A stretch of DNA of 64,000 nucleotides from Neolentinus lepideus HHB14362 ss-1 (taxonomy: Eukaryota > Basidiomycota > Agaricomycetes > Gloeophyllales > Gloeophyllaceae): the NCBI GenBank assembly GCA_001632425.1, contig KV425583.1:193781-257780 (forward strand), written 5' to 3'. Below, piece by piece: positions 33,338 through 46,050 of this stretch. The stretch's first letter is position 1. Each line of letters opens with the position of its first letter. The position numbers and the translations under genes are program-made. The notes under the pieces are model-generated. The model had not been told where the DNA came from and did not search any database. It saw only the letters and a program-made list of their open reading frames with translations.

Positions 33338-35096
33338 ATGGCTGGGGACGACGTCGTCTACACGGCGACCCGCCTCACCGAGAAGTACCCAAACGCCTAT
33401 AGCGACTTCTATGGTTCCGCTACTCCCTGTGTCTACAAGTCTGGCCCTGACTGGCCCGTACGAAGGGACCTCTGGCCCAGGGCATCGTCCGTGAGCCTCG
33501 CCCGGTTCACGGTCACGCTATTCAGCTTGCTTGGGTTTCTATCGGCACGCGCATCTGTGACGAGCTCGAATCCGTTGGCATAATATGGACATCCGTCAAT
33601 CCTCTCGCCTACGCCAATGCTGGGGAGCCCAAGCCGTTCTGCCCTCTTATCATATGCGTCGGTGTGAATCCCGGTTCCCTCCTCTACGAGGCCGCTGTTG
33701 CTGCTGCAGCCGTCGTCAAGAACATCCTCACTGACGCCGGCTTCCCCGACATCGAAGTGGCATTTATCGAGTCGGTAGTGACTCGGTTTACCGGCCCAAA
33801 GCTCCTCTCGTTCAACTCCCTCGTCGACAGAGTCCCCGACCTGCGCAAGCCGCTCACCCCCCACTCGGTCTCTCTATCGCGCCTCGCAAGTACCCGTACG
33901 ACGAAGGGAGCGCCGCTCTCTACTTCCGCCTTTCTAAAGACGACGACGGTGTCGTGGTCCTAGCCTGCGCTCACGTCGCTCGTCCTCTTCCTGTCTACCC
34001 CAACACAGGCATGACCCACAAGAAGGGTAGTCAGCATCGTGAGGAAATCGTCATGCTCGGTACCATGGGCTACGACAATGCCATCAAAGCCATGATGGCG
34101 ACCATCGGTGACCGCCTCCAGTCTATCGACGCCTGGAACAATGTCCTTCGCAAGCTTGGAGGCCCTGTCGAGGGAGAAAGGGAGAACGTGACTGAAAGTC
34201 GCGATGAGCACTTGGATTTGGTGGCGAAGGTGACGAGGGTGATCCAGAAGGTGAAAGCAATCCATAGTGAGATCATCGAAAACTACACCACGCTTGACTA
34301 GCGCACGATTGGCTTTGTCCTTCACTCGGAGAAGACCGAGGTCTCTGCCGAGTCCTATAAATTCACCAAAGACTGGGCTCATATTGAGCTTTATAATGAT
34401 AAGATCGATTGGACAACATTCAAAGGCAATAAGCTTTGGGTCGGTACGTCTTTTTCCATATCTTTGTCCCCATCTCCCGTCTTTTTCATCTCTCGTCGCG
34501 TTTTCCATCTACTGTCTTCTTGTCTTCAGCATTAGCTAACCATTACTTTTATTTCCTCCGCAGGTGGTAAACTCTCGATCTCTGAGTATGGAAACATGAT
34601 GTTCCCTCAGTCCCAGGATCGAAAGAACTACAGTTACCTCGAGGATGGTCTCCTCCGGGCCTACGACTTCGTCCGGGAAGCCGAGATGCACAACCCTCAA
34701 CAACTTGACGTCCATGGTGAGAAGTGCTTGCTTATCGTGAAAAATGGGTTGACCACGGGGACCACTGTCGGTCGCGTCAACGGCCTCGAGTCCTTTAGAC
34801 GCGTTTACGAGGATCACGGTATCAGTCACAAGTCCCTTGAAATTGCTGTCTTACCCTATGACAAGACGCACGGCAAGTTTTCCGATGCTGGCGACTCGGG
34901 TTCGGTCGTCCTAGACAGGGGGGGTCGCATCGTCGGAATCCTCACAGGCGGCTCAGGCACCACTGACAAAACCAACATCACGTACCTCACCCCTTACTGG
35001 TGGGTCGAGGAGCAGGTCAAGGCCAAGTTCCCCGGTTGCTCTCTCTACGAAGTCGTCCATTACATACGTCACGAGCTCAACACGCTCAACAAGTAG
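33338..35096 (+). pseudogene. Trypsin-like serine protease-like gene, broken
   Basis: Matches a multicopy basidiomycete family with a trypsin-like C-terminal domain. It starts MAGDDVVYTATRLTEKYPNA. The frame shifts by one base near 33462 (GPDWPV, then GPLAQGIVRE in another frame), shifts again near 33868 (DLRKPLTP, then LSIAPRKYPYDEG), and an in-frame TAG follows YTTLD at 34299-34301, after which RTIGFVLHSEKTEVS continues in the same frame. An intron at about 34445-34564 leads to the last exon with TTGTTVGRVNGLESF, the GDSGSVVLDRGGRIVGILTG motif and YLTPYWWVEEQ. The region VLACAHVA looks like the His of the triad. The three lesions make a full-length product unlikely. It carries no signal peptide. 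Confidence 0.82.
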
Positions 35097-35109
35097 CGCT
35101 GTGCATCAA

Positions 35110-36989
35110 CTACGCTGCCAGAACTTCCAGAGATACATCTGTGAGGTTACCCTTCTCCTTGTCGGTCTCGAGGCTAGAGTCATCTCCGACCATCGACTTA
35201 TCGCCTGGTGCGACATAATCACTCGGTTCTTTCCACTCGTCCTGTCTACCCATGCACTTCGGTGGATCCAAGATACATAGTCCCCAGGATGCCACGAAAT
35301 TGATAATTAGGCCGATAAGAGATGCGAAGTAATACTCTCGTTGGGCGCCAGTGGTGACATGCACCTCGAAGACACCGAGGAAGCCGTAGAAGTTTGGTGC
35401 AATACCCAAGACGTAAGCGACGTAGGCACGATAGTTCCAGCCATTGGAATACCAGTAGAGCCCAGATGGCTTTGTCGCGCATAAGTCGGGAACAATCAAA
35501 TGACCGCGACTGATAATGTAGTACTGGCATAGCATGACCCCGGTGATGGCTGACAGGAAAATCCTGACAATGAATACTGAACACTGCATCTGTGCATAGC
35601 AAGGAAATAATGTTGGACTGACTGGTACGAAGCAAGCCAGCTAACGAAGCTGGACGCGGTACCTAGGATGTACCATGGGCACATCGCATACGAGATGACC
35701 GCAGCGATGTAGAATCCACGACGGATGATAATGAACCTCGGCCAGTGTCGCGAGGTCATCCCTGCTGGAACAGAGTTCTCGAAGATGGACGAGAAGATGG
35801 AGCTGTGCGTGATGCCGAGAGCGAGGAAGAATGTGGCTGCTCTGGTACGTGAAGAGCAGTCACGGGTGAGCATCGCATCCATAAGGGTTATAAGATTCCA
35901 TATCAACTAGGTGTCAAAGTCAGCTGTCTTACGATAGTTAGCTGAAGCTGAATCTACGGACATTTCCAAATATAGTTTGTGACGTTGAGCCTACAATATT
36001 GCCAACTAGACCAGCGAGCAGTGTGGACAAAGGGAATCCGATGAGCTGAGGCCAGAAAGCGTTGTTAGGCTTTTTCGCATATCGCATGAAGTCAGCGGCA
36101 TTCGAGGCGTAGGTGGCACAGTTGGTAGTTCGCGCAGTAGCTCCAGATGTACTGAGCAATGATCCAGGCCGACTTTATAATTCCATGTACCGTGCTGCCT
36201 TGCTGTGCTATAGGTCCAATCCCACCCGCTTCTTTGACAGTCCAGGTGAGCATACCGATGCATGACATCACAAAGAACACGAGCTTAACGTAGATGTACC
36301 ACTTCAACTTTGGAATCTTAATGTGGAGGAAGGAAGTGGTCATGGTCCTGGATGTCGTGTGATCAGTTCACAGTGACGTGCAGCAGATGGTTTCAGACTG
36401 ACCAAAAGACAGCATAACCGATAAGACCTTCAGAGTTCAAGGCTGAGGCCTTAGCAGGAAAGACATCGGGAATCCTCACGACGGAGGGAAAGATCGCATG
36501 AAGCATGACATATATACATTGGCCACCTTGAACTGCATTAACGCCTGTCCAGACAAGAGTCATAACGACTCAATTGATGACAGGCCAGTAGCCTCCCCAC
36601 ACTCCGAAGCTGGCCCGGACGATGGCAGGGTAGGAGATATGATACACGGAACCAGCTCGACCATTGACACATAATATAGCAGCAATGCTGACTTGACGAG
36701 AATCAGACCGCTTCACGCAGGATGCTGTCGATGGTCAGCTTACTTTGGCCTGCAAGTTGGCATGCGATACCCCCCCACAGACTCAATCCAGCGGCTAAAG
36801 CTGTCGTTGCACATAGAACGAGGCCGGCGTTGCATTGGCCAATAACCAAAACCAAAAGTAAGTCCTCCAGGTGTAGCTCCGGTCTTGCACTGGAATGGGA
36901 CGCAAGTCATCGTTGTCGAGCCACTGGTGCCGATCTGCACAGCGACCTTTCCGGTACTCCTTCGTCTCGAGTCTGCGAACCCAAGACAT
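35110..36989 (-). pseudogene. NCS1-family permease (uracil/allantoin type), broken
   Basis: Homologous to nucleobase-cation-symport-1 transporters such as Fur4, Dal4 and Fui1. From MSWVRRLETKEY it runs to LRPIPVQDRSYTWRTYFWFW and LLANATPASFY. The frame then slips by one base near 36813 before TALAAGLSLWGGIACQLAG. After an intron, GRAGSVYHISYPAIVRASFG is followed by VIN-TGA-VVMTLVWTGVN at 36572-36570, where a Trp is expected. A third slip lies near 36145, between SAWIIAQ and GATARTTNCATYASNAADF. The rest is conserved (WNLITLMDAML, SVPAGMTSRHW, PRFIIIRRGFYI, MCPWYILGTASSF, NGWNYRAYVAYVLGI). With three lesions it should be inactive unless the assembly is wrong. Its stop is only 13 bp from the trypsin-like pseudogene. 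Confidence 0.82.
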
Positions 36990-37403
36990 GGATAGGAGGG
37001 GATGCTGGTAGTGGCTTTGCTCTCAGGTAACATTTCCTGCAAGTACGTGGTTAAAGCGAGTTTGTTATCTACGGACACTCTCACGTCATCTGCCTCACGA
37101 GGGAAATGCCGTCATGCACTGACAGAAGCCACTGAGTTATTGCCCAAGGGAGTGCTATCTATTGTGGCGGTCAGGTATTCCCAGAAGATATTCGCATGGA
37201 ATGACAGCCTCAACGTACTGAATAAAACACTCTATTTATGATTCCATTGTACACGGATAGCTCTAGATGCTGGGGCCAATAATAATGTACTATGGTGCAT
37301 GTTGTTATCATCGCCGATGTAGCAATAGTAATAAACAGTATGTAGAGTTGACGGTCCAGATGTCCAACACCAAAGAGATAAGGAAGAAATCAGTGGCCAC
37401 AAT

Positions 37404-38830
37404 TTACTTGCCACCAGACGTCTTGAACATGATCAGGCCACCGAGGGCAATCGAGTAGCCAACCACCTGGACTGGCGTGATTTGCGAGCCGAAGATGAGG
37501 ACGGAACCGCTGATAAGGAGAATGTCCTGCGAGCGTTTCAGGTTAAGAATGGTCTTTGTAGAATGTATAGTCAACCGTACCTTGAAAACACCCGCCAGCG
37601 TCAGCACGAGGCCGCTGCCTGCGCCGACGAGGAACACAGCGGCGATATTGAGCAAGAACGCGACCGCCGCGTTCGAGATGAGGATAAGCGGGCCCACACG
37701 CGCTGCATAGAAGGGACAATTAGCCGACGATCGAAACTTTCTCGGGAGACCCTTACCGAGCTCGTAGAAGGGCGCCAGGCCTTCAGTGAACGGAATCACC
37801 AACAAGTTGATGAGGGCGCAGACGGGCGCGTAGTAGTGCAGCGACACCAAGGGATCCATCTTCAGTCCGTGGAGGAGAATCTGGATCATGACCAGACGGG
37901 AGGCCTCGAACTATACGCAAACATCAAAATCAGTGTCTCAGGGTCATGATACCAGGGACTTACCACTACAGCAAGAGCCTGGACAACAAAGCCGATGAGG
38001 TTGAAGTGGAGCTCGCCGTGCGAGGCAAGGGCGACGCCGGAGGAGATCATGAAGACGATGACGCCGAGCTTGCGGCTCGGCTCTTGGATGCGGAATGTCC
38101 ATGAGATGAGTAGGATCGCGACTGGCACGAAAGCCTGTGGGTGCCGTCAGTAACTGATTTCGTGCAAATTTACGACACCGTCCCGAGAAACGCCTCCGTT
38201 CCTCTGGGCGGCCTGAATATGCCGCATTCGACGGGCGTTCATCTCCGCACTGCTCGGAATTCCCGACACCGACGCAGACGAGGGCGAAGAAACGGCGGAC
38301 ACAGAAACACACCTTGAGCATCTGAATATAGGCAACGCTGAGGTAAAGATAAGCCGTGTTGCTCAGGATCAAGCTAGCACTGAAGAGGAGACCGATCGGC
38401 AGGATAGACCGAGCGAAAAGTTCTTTCGTCATGTTCACGTCCTTGACCCCGTCGACAAGATGCGTTGTGCGCTGCAGTATCCGCGTGCCGATAGCCTATC
38501 TCCGGGCGTCAATGGACCAAGTACAAACGCACCAAGGGGAGCACTCACAGCGAACGTCAGATGCCATGTCACCAGGAATACGGGGAAGCGGAACTGCAGT
38601 GTGTTGTACAGATAGTTGTTGTAGATGATGACTGACGACGACAACACGATCCATATAGGAATTATCATCGCCGCGGACATCTTGGGCTTCGATGAGGCAG
38701 GCTGACGGGCGGAAACGGGTGCGGGAAGGGGTTCATCGTCAGCTTCCTTCACTTCATGGTGCAGAGAGCTGGGAGTATCGTCGAGGGGAAGCTGCTCGAG
38801 GTCCTTTTCTGTTGAAGATGGCGAGGGCAT
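37404..38830 (-). CDS. Triose-phosphate transporter-family (DUF250) membrane protein
   Basis: Member of the drug/metabolite transporter superfamily close to nucleotide-sugar and phosphate translocators, usually in the Golgi or ER membrane. The start [15 protein letters not shown] leads into a disordered acidic tail. Helices follow: [53 protein letters not shown], the conserved [13 protein letters not shown] joined to [43 protein letters not shown] joined to [51 protein letters not shown], and last [20 protein letters not shown] with [12 protein letters not shown]. Six or so exons; substrate not predictable. Confidence 0.88.
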
Positions 38831-40475
38831 GGTAATAAACGGTACTTCAAGGTGCTTGAAACTTGAGGTTGTTGTCGTGACAATAAACGAGTCGAGTTGA
38901 AGCAAGGATTTAAAGGCTGGTACAGCAGGGGTCAGTGGAATGAACTCAGACCAGGTGTAGGATATGTCTTACAGCGAATGTATACGCGGTTAGAGCGAGC
39001 CTAAGGCGCTGGCGGGTATATATCAGTAAGGGAACAGGGAGAACGGACGCGGCCGTACAGTAGCCCAGAATAGACGGCCACGTTTTCGGCTCAGTCAGTG
39101 GCGCAGACGGCTAGAGTGCGCTCCCGAACACTTACAAGTAGGTTAATTATAACGTAGAAGCCGAAGGAGTGCTAGAAGATGGATAGGACGATTGAGGTAT
39201 GTGTTAAGAAAGGATCTCAACTTGACAGACTGCTCTGCTTGATCGCAGCGTAACCAGCCGGTACGTGGGAATTGCTAGACCATTATTTTCTATCAGTACC
39301 AATGATTAATGAACATTCGAAAACATTGACATGACACGTACAGATTTTAATAATTAGATAACTGGACTTGCAACGCAAATGTGATGAGTACCTCTAGAAG
39401 ACTACGGAGATGAACAGAGCGCTACATGCAATGTCGAGGGAGAGAGAAAAAGACAACATTAACGGAGCTGTTATAGGGTATGATGCTGTCTTAATATACC
39501 AGTCATATATAAGTCCAAAGAAGACTCGATTTTACCTAGCAGTCCATAGCATAAGGACATGAATCAGTCCAAATCAGGCAGTCTACCTTCCAAGTATGGT
39601 ACTTATTCTGATACAATGTCATCACCGCCACTCGCCTGAAAATCCATGCTACTGGTAATATATGGCTGACGATAGTCACTGGACTCTGGAGAAAACTGAG
39701 TCCCCAGGTCTCTGCCACAAATTTTCACTCAGATATTTCCTAACTTCCTTTAGTGTTAGGATAGACGATATCATTCTGCACCGAGTTCAGGTTGCATAAG
39801 CCGTTCACAAATTCAAGGACGACGGTAGTCGATTTTGTCCATCAGTCTGACCCACGACCGGGATAGAATGTCCGATAAATTGGTCCTGTACGTCGCTGGG
39901 ACAGCGGAGAGACCAAAACAATGTAGGGACATTGAATGTGTCCATCACCGTGTTCGACTCTAAGAGGGAGCTTAATAAAGGGTCCGTCTGCTCACAAGAA
40001 TGGTTTGGCGGCCAAGACTCCTCGGAGTTCTGGCACTGGCAGATTACAAAGTCAAGTGGCAGAGATCAACATACTAGCTGTCATCCACAATCCATCGCTT
40101 CTCATTCGACGGAAACAAATTGACATCACCCATCACGGTTCATACTCTGGATCTCCCGCCTGGGCGGGGATAGGTCCCAGTGAAACATGAGAATTCCCGC
40201 AGGGTCCCATGAACGAGATAGCAGCACCGGTGGCATATAGACTCAACAGAACGAAGAGATCAGCATAACAGCAATCGACGACGCATGTACAATACATACA
40301 TTTATCTGATTCGCTCCACTGTATCCTTCCATGGTTTTTGGCAGACGTAAAAGGGAAGGACGAGTGAAAGGCTGCAATCCATAATAGTGAGAAGCACTCT
40401 GTTGCCTAGAACGCGATTTCAGGCGAGTATATGCGTATGGTTCACCCATGCATGGCCCAATCGGTAGTTGTCAAG
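38831..40475. other. 1.6 kb intergenic region, no gene seen
   Basis: Open frames are short and without family resemblance. AT-rich patches occur at 39330-39370 and 39480-39520. It contains the promoter of the TPT-family gene and the 3' end of LSM8. A diverged transposon remnant cannot be excluded. Confidence 0.5.
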
Positions 40476-40918
40476 CTAATAGTGAATGGGTGGTATGGGG
40501 TCGGCGCGTATTGTGGACAGGTCAACTGAGCGATCTTTCTCTTCATCGAGCTCGCCGATCAGAACGCTACATTGACGCGAACTAAAGACGTGAACTCCGA
40601 GCTGAGCTGAATGAACGTACATCTGGTCGCCCTTCACCAAGTACAATCCCAAAGGAATCTCCTCCACGCCTTCATCCGCACTATACACGCGCTCTTTTGA
40701 ATCGGATAGAACGACATTGGACTTCTGGTCGAAACCAGCCATTGTCCCCTAACAAACATTTAGAAATGGACGAGACTTACGCAATTATGGTTCAACGTAC
40801 GACTATAGCTCGTCCATCTTGTAAGACAAGCAAAACAGGACCTAGAAGACCTATTAAAGCCGCACTCGACTGGAATTCCAGATCGCTTACGGTCGACGTA
40901 GCCTTGTAGGCTAGACAT
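40476..40918 (-). CDS. LSM8: U6 snRNA-associated Sm-like protein LSm8
   Basis: Nuclear LSm2-8 ring subunit that binds the 3' end of U6 snRNA. Four exons join to a 95-residue protein: MSSLQGYVDR; PVLLVLQDGRAIV; GTMAGFDQKSNVVLSDSKER through VKGDQI; and VLIGELDEEKDRSVDLSTI to the end. The Sm1 motif (LQDGRAIVGTMAGFDQKSNVVL) and the Sm2 motif (VLIGELDE) are both complete. Splice joins use GTAAGC, GTACGT and GTACGT donors, and each keeps the frame. The length is normal for the family. Confidence 0.95.
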
Positions 40919-41154
40919 ACTCTGTCCAGCAACGTTCTAACCACCGTCAATGGTCGTCGTCGACGTCGCCGTAATTTCAGCGTTGTGGCCACAAATGATG
41001 ACCGTGCGTCTAAGCTCATCTGAGTCGACCCCGGAAACTGCCATTATTCCCTCAACGTGACGTGGAATTACCGCAAAATACTGGCAAATACTGATCCTGG
41101 CGTGGCGCGTCGTGGCGGGCTGGTATATCTACGTTAAACCAAATATCCACCAGT

Positions 41155-44100
41155 ATGGCTTCCCCAGTGCAGCAGTTACCTCCAGGATGGGCCGCAGAAT
41201 GGTGAGTGCAGCAGTGCAGGGAGGAGGGAGACGGTCATCTGATCCTGGACAAGGGACGCGACGCACCAGCGTTACCTTTTCATCGGTGAGTGCACTTCAT
41301 TTCACGTGGTAGAGAGTTGCATGAATTGTGTCTACAGAGACGGCGTCGGGGAAGGCGCAATGGGAACACCCTCTGCAAGCCCCGGGCGATCCTATGGACC
41401 CACGATCTGCATCTGTTTCTCCCCCACCCGCTGGCGCCCTCCATCACACGAAACGACGGCAATACGCTGCTGGGCAGACGCAAGCATACTACGGCAGCGA
41501 CGCCTTGGGCCCTGATCCAGGCTACAGCGCCGCCGCGGCCCCCCAGCCTCAGCTGCAGCAGCCCGCGGCCCCCCAGCAGCTCTTCACGCCCGGTCTCGCT
41601 GCGGAGAACCAGTTCGCCGCCCAGCAAGGGCAGGGGCAGCCCTCGTACTTCGCGCCGCCTCAGCAAGAGTATCCGAGCTATGGTCAGCAGCCTCAACAGC
41701 AGCAGCAGCCCCAGCCGGGCGTGAACCAGCTTGCGGACCAGTTCGGACAGATGAACATGGGCATGCAGGGCGGGCAGAAGCCGTTCCAGCTGTACACGAC
41801 GAATTTGCTGACGTCGCCGCCGGACCCGCGCGAGCTGGACCGCCCGGCGCCAGAGATCCGCCTGCCGCACGGGGCGGCCATCACGCAGAGCCCATACGCG
41901 CAGGCGGACGCGTCGTACCAGCGCTGTACGCTCAATGCGATTCCGACGACGCATTCACTTCTCAACAAGTCGAAAATCCCGCTCGCGCTGATCCTGACGC
42001 CCTACCGCTCGCTGAAAGAAGGTGACGAGAGTGTCCCTGTGGTGACGGACACGGTCATTGCGCGATGCAGGCGGTGCCGGACGTATATCAATCCCTATGT
42101 GACGTTCATAGACGGCGGTAACCGGTGAGTGGTGGTATTTATACTGGAATCAATCTCTGAGGTCGTGCAGCTGGCGGTGCTGCGTGTGCGGGATGTCGAA
42201 TGAGCTCCCACAACTGTTTGACTGGGATGCTGTACGGAATCAGCCTGGCGACAGGTGGGCACGCGCAGAGCTGAACCATGCCGTCGTCGAGTTCGTCGCC
42301 CCGACGGAGTATATGGTTCGGCCACCTCAGCCTGCGGTGTATGTGTTCTTAATCGACGTCAGTCACTCTGCCGTGCAATCAGGTGAGTGCCGCCACTCTG
42401 GGTGAGCGTTTGTTGTGGATATGCATGCGCTGTCTAGGAATGGTGGCTACGGCTACGCGCACGATTCTCGAGAACCTCGACCGCATCCCGAATGAAGACC
42501 AGCGGACCAAAGTCGCTATCATCGCATTTGACGTTTCTATGTATTTCTTCTCCATGACCCCTGGATCCTCCGACTGCTCTATGCTTGTCGTTTCCGATGT
42601 CGACGACGTCTTCCTCCCCAAACCTACCGATCTCCTAGTTAACCTGCACGAGTCTCGAGCGGCACTGGAAGCGTTGCTCGGCCGAATAAACGAGATGTTC
42701 CTGGACAACCACATCATCGGAAGTGCATTGGGACCCGCGCTCCAGGCTGGCTTCAAGCTGATGGTGGGCTAATTCTCGGGTTACATGGTTCGCTGACTAA
42801 TCAGCCTTCCTAGTCGCCGATCGGTGGTGAAATTATTGTTCTGTCCTCGAGTCTTCCGAGCGTGGGTGCGGGCGCGTTGAAGAACCGGGAAGATCCCAAA
42901 GCTCTTGGTACCTCAAAGGTGATTTGTCTATTCACTAAAATAATCGCAGTTATTCTCACTCAAACGCCCAAGGAATCCCAACTACTGCAAGCAGCTTCGC
43001 CGTTCTACAAGACTTTCGCCATCGACTGTTCACGAGCGCAAGTTTCCGTCACTATGTTCCTTTTCAGCGCGTCGTACCAGGACGTTGCGACCCTCGGTAT
43101 TCATTCTATCATATATCAAACGAGTCTAAGAGACTGATAGTCTCTGTGCAGCCTGCCTGCCTCACTACACTTCCGGCCAGACATACTTCTACCCAGCATT
43201 CAATGCAAGTCGGACAGAGGATGCGGTCAAGTTTGCGCATGAATTTGGTGAGGTCCTCGCTATGCCCATCATGCTCGAAGCTATCATGCGGGTTCGTGCG
43301 TCAAAGGGTAAGTTTTACTTTGTCCTCTCCAAGTCCGCGGGTAAATGATAGTTTAAAAAAGGGCTGCGGATGTCGTCCTTCCACGGAAACTTCTTCGTCA
43401 GATCCACAGACCTTTTGGCAATGCCCGTTGTCCCCCATGATCAGTCATACGCGGTGGAGGTACAGATCGAGGATAACATCACGGCACCATTCGTCGTCTT
43501 CCAGACCGCGGTGCTGCACACGACATGCTTCGGTGAGTGGGGAGAGCCCCATTTACCGTCATTATTAAAAGCTTATTTGTAATTCCAGGGGAGCGTCGCA
43601 TTCGCGTTGTCACCTCTGCGCTTCCAACGACAAATAACTTGTCTGAAGTGTTTGCTTCGGCCGACCAGGTCGCTCTCGCCACGTTGCTTGCGAATAAGGC
43701 TGTTGAGCGGTCATTAACCCACAAGCTGGAAGACTCTCGGGACGCGTTGTTCTCGAAGATGGTCGAGATCCTGACGTCGTACAAGAGCAGCATGACAGCA
43801 GCTGGCGCGGGAGCGAGCGCACAGTTGGCAATTTGTGACAACATGAAGATGCTTCCTGTTCTTATTTTGGGTCTTCTGAAGAACGTATGTCTTCTTTTTT
43901 TCCCTCGATGACTGTTTGAGATGTGTCTGAATTGGACTTGCCCTGCAGGTTGGCATTCGTCAGAGTGCCCAGATCCCGCCGGATCTACGGGCTTACGCAC
44001 AGGCTCTTCTCACGACTTTGCCATCACAGCGGTTGATACCTTACATTTATCCTAACTTCTATTCATTACATAATATGCCTCCGGAGGTAAGTGGGCTACA

Positions 44101-44692
44101 CGAATGTTCTGATCCGCTTCTCAGTAAACTGATGGTGTATGTAGTGTGGCACCATGGGAGAGCACGGGATCATCATGCCGCCACCGCTACCCTTGACTTC
44201 GGAGAGACTAGAGAGACATGGCTTGTTCTTAATTGAAGACGGCCAGACGATCTTCCTCTGGATTGGGAGAGATGCTGTGCCGCAGCTCATTGTTGATGTT
44301 TTTAACTTGCCGAATTATGAGACTTTGCGAAGTGGGAAGGTAGGAAGCTCATCTTCCTCGGTGGCGTCGGTTAGCTGATTGATGCCGGCGCGAGATCCAG
44401 ACGACCCTGCCACTCCTCGAGAATCCTTTCTCACAGAGGGTTCACGCAATCGTTGAAAAGACTCGGGAGATGCGGCGGGGGCCCTACTATCAGCAGCTAT
44501 ATGTTGTGAAGGAGGATGGCGAGCCACCACTGAGGCTATGGGCTCTCAGCTGCCTCATTCAAGACCGTGCGGATGTACTACCAAGCTACCAGCAATTTAT
44601 TTCGCAATTGAAAGACAAGGTACATGCATGACTCGGCCGGGAATTTGTGTACTGACTCCGAGCGAAAGGTCAATGGCGCTGGAAGCTACTAA
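41155..44692 (+). CDS. SEC24: COPII coat subunit Sec24 with N-terminal WW domain
   Basis: Cargo-binding subunit of the COPII coat at ER exit sites. The first three exons give [37 protein letters not shown] and so on, a WW domain of about 30 residues. A Gln/Pro-rich disordered region follows, then the zinc finger CRRC...[11 protein letters not shown] (42065-42215). The trunk starts at [17 protein letters not shown], with [15 protein letters not shown] and [12 protein letters not shown]. The beta-barrel and helical domains follow ([31 protein letters not shown]-like [24 protein letters not shown]). Last comes the gelsolin-like domain ([27 protein letters not shown]). The final exon encodes VNGAGSY. 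About twelve exons, no lesion found. Confidence 0.94.
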
Positions 44693-46050
44693 GAGAAAAT
44701 GACGATAGACATCTCGTCACTAGGGACGTAGGACACTCGGCCTTCGTTTGTGATTCATTGTTACGCTATGTGAAACTAGTACACGATGGATTGCAAACTC
44801 TCCATGGGCAATGGGCTCAGGCACAAGAACGTCAAACCAAGTACTGTGTCCTTCATAACTGAATTATACGGAGCCTCTTATCCAGGAATCTGGCATTTTG
44901 AATTATTCGGGGTCTCTTGAAGAGTTCTATATACCTTGCGACTTTGATCGCTAGTCTTCTTGCGATATCAACGCAACCAGTTTGATATATCGTTCACAGG
45001 TCCCTGCACACTCTAATCACACCTAACGGCATTGGTGTTGGTCCCATGAACAGGTGACGGTCTTCTCGCTGCTGAATGTATCCGGGGACTGCAAGCCGGT
45101 CTGCCAGTACGAGCGGGCGAGTTGGTGAGTCGTTAACAGCAGAACCGCGGTCCTTGAGCAGTCAAAGACGTCAAAGGCGCACTGGCTCACAAAGGTAAAA
45201 CTTCAGCTCTCCGTATGCCGTTTGTCCGTCTGATCCCATCCAATCAGAAATGATATTGGAGAACATCAGCGTTTGTGTGTTCCCGAAATTGGCTGGTCTA
45301 AGCTCTTTCCGCTCCAAACCGAACGCGATGATCCCGTGCGCCGCGGTGCGATTGGTTCAGCGAGAGCAACCATATCATTGGCCCAAGGCGCAACATAGCG
45401 GGTGCGACATGCCTATCTAGTCCTCCTCCGCGGGGTTGTCATCCTGTCCCCTTGACGATTATTCCACTCTTTCCATCTAGGCCTGATATTAGCGGTTTAA
45501 TGGGCCAGATAAAGCTTCGGAATCAAAGCGAGTGAATATATGTATTGCTTATATATCAATAATCAGATGCGTGCATCGAGAGTATAGACAACCTAATGTA
45601 TAGCAATCCAGCAGGCAGCGAACAATTCACTAAGTATTTCCGTACCTCTTTCGTAACTGAGCTACACTGCATATTCCCAAATCACTGGAGACTCGGACTG
45701 TCAAACGGTTGTTTTAGCGGTGCTCGGTGCTTGGGAATAAGCGATCTGAAAGCGCATTGATGCGGTTACCGAGGGTCGGCGTTCAGTTCGGTTAGCTCCT
45801 GCGAACCAGCTTAGCGCGTTAGGGCTGCTTCTTACATCTTCCACCGAATGTGCGATTTGCGGGAAATGATGTTCCCTTGTATGTCGCTTCTTTCACGGTC
45901 TTTAAGTATCCCTTCCTTAGGGGCAGATTCCTTTCCACTCCCGGCGAGGTCAGACCTAGCAAATACGTCCTGCTGGCGACTTAGGGACCTCCCTTTCTTC
46001 TCTTATTCCTCCTCCTTATTCCTCTTATTCCTCGTCGTTCTTTTGAGGAT
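44693..46050. other. Intergenic region ending in a pyrimidine tract
   Basis: 1.36 kb with no supported gene. The last part (45988-46044) is a nearly pure C/T tract directly before the arrestin-like ATG, the kind of CT-rich element found at fungal transcription starts. Confidence 0.55.
45988..46044 (+). promoter_or_regulatory. CT-rich tract before the arrestin-like gene
   Basis: About 57 bases almost wholly C and T (CCTCCCTTTCTTCTCTTATT and onward), ending 6 bases before the start codon at 46051. Such tracts commonly mark transcription start regions in filamentous fungi. There is no TATA box in the immediate vicinity. Confidence 0.45.
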
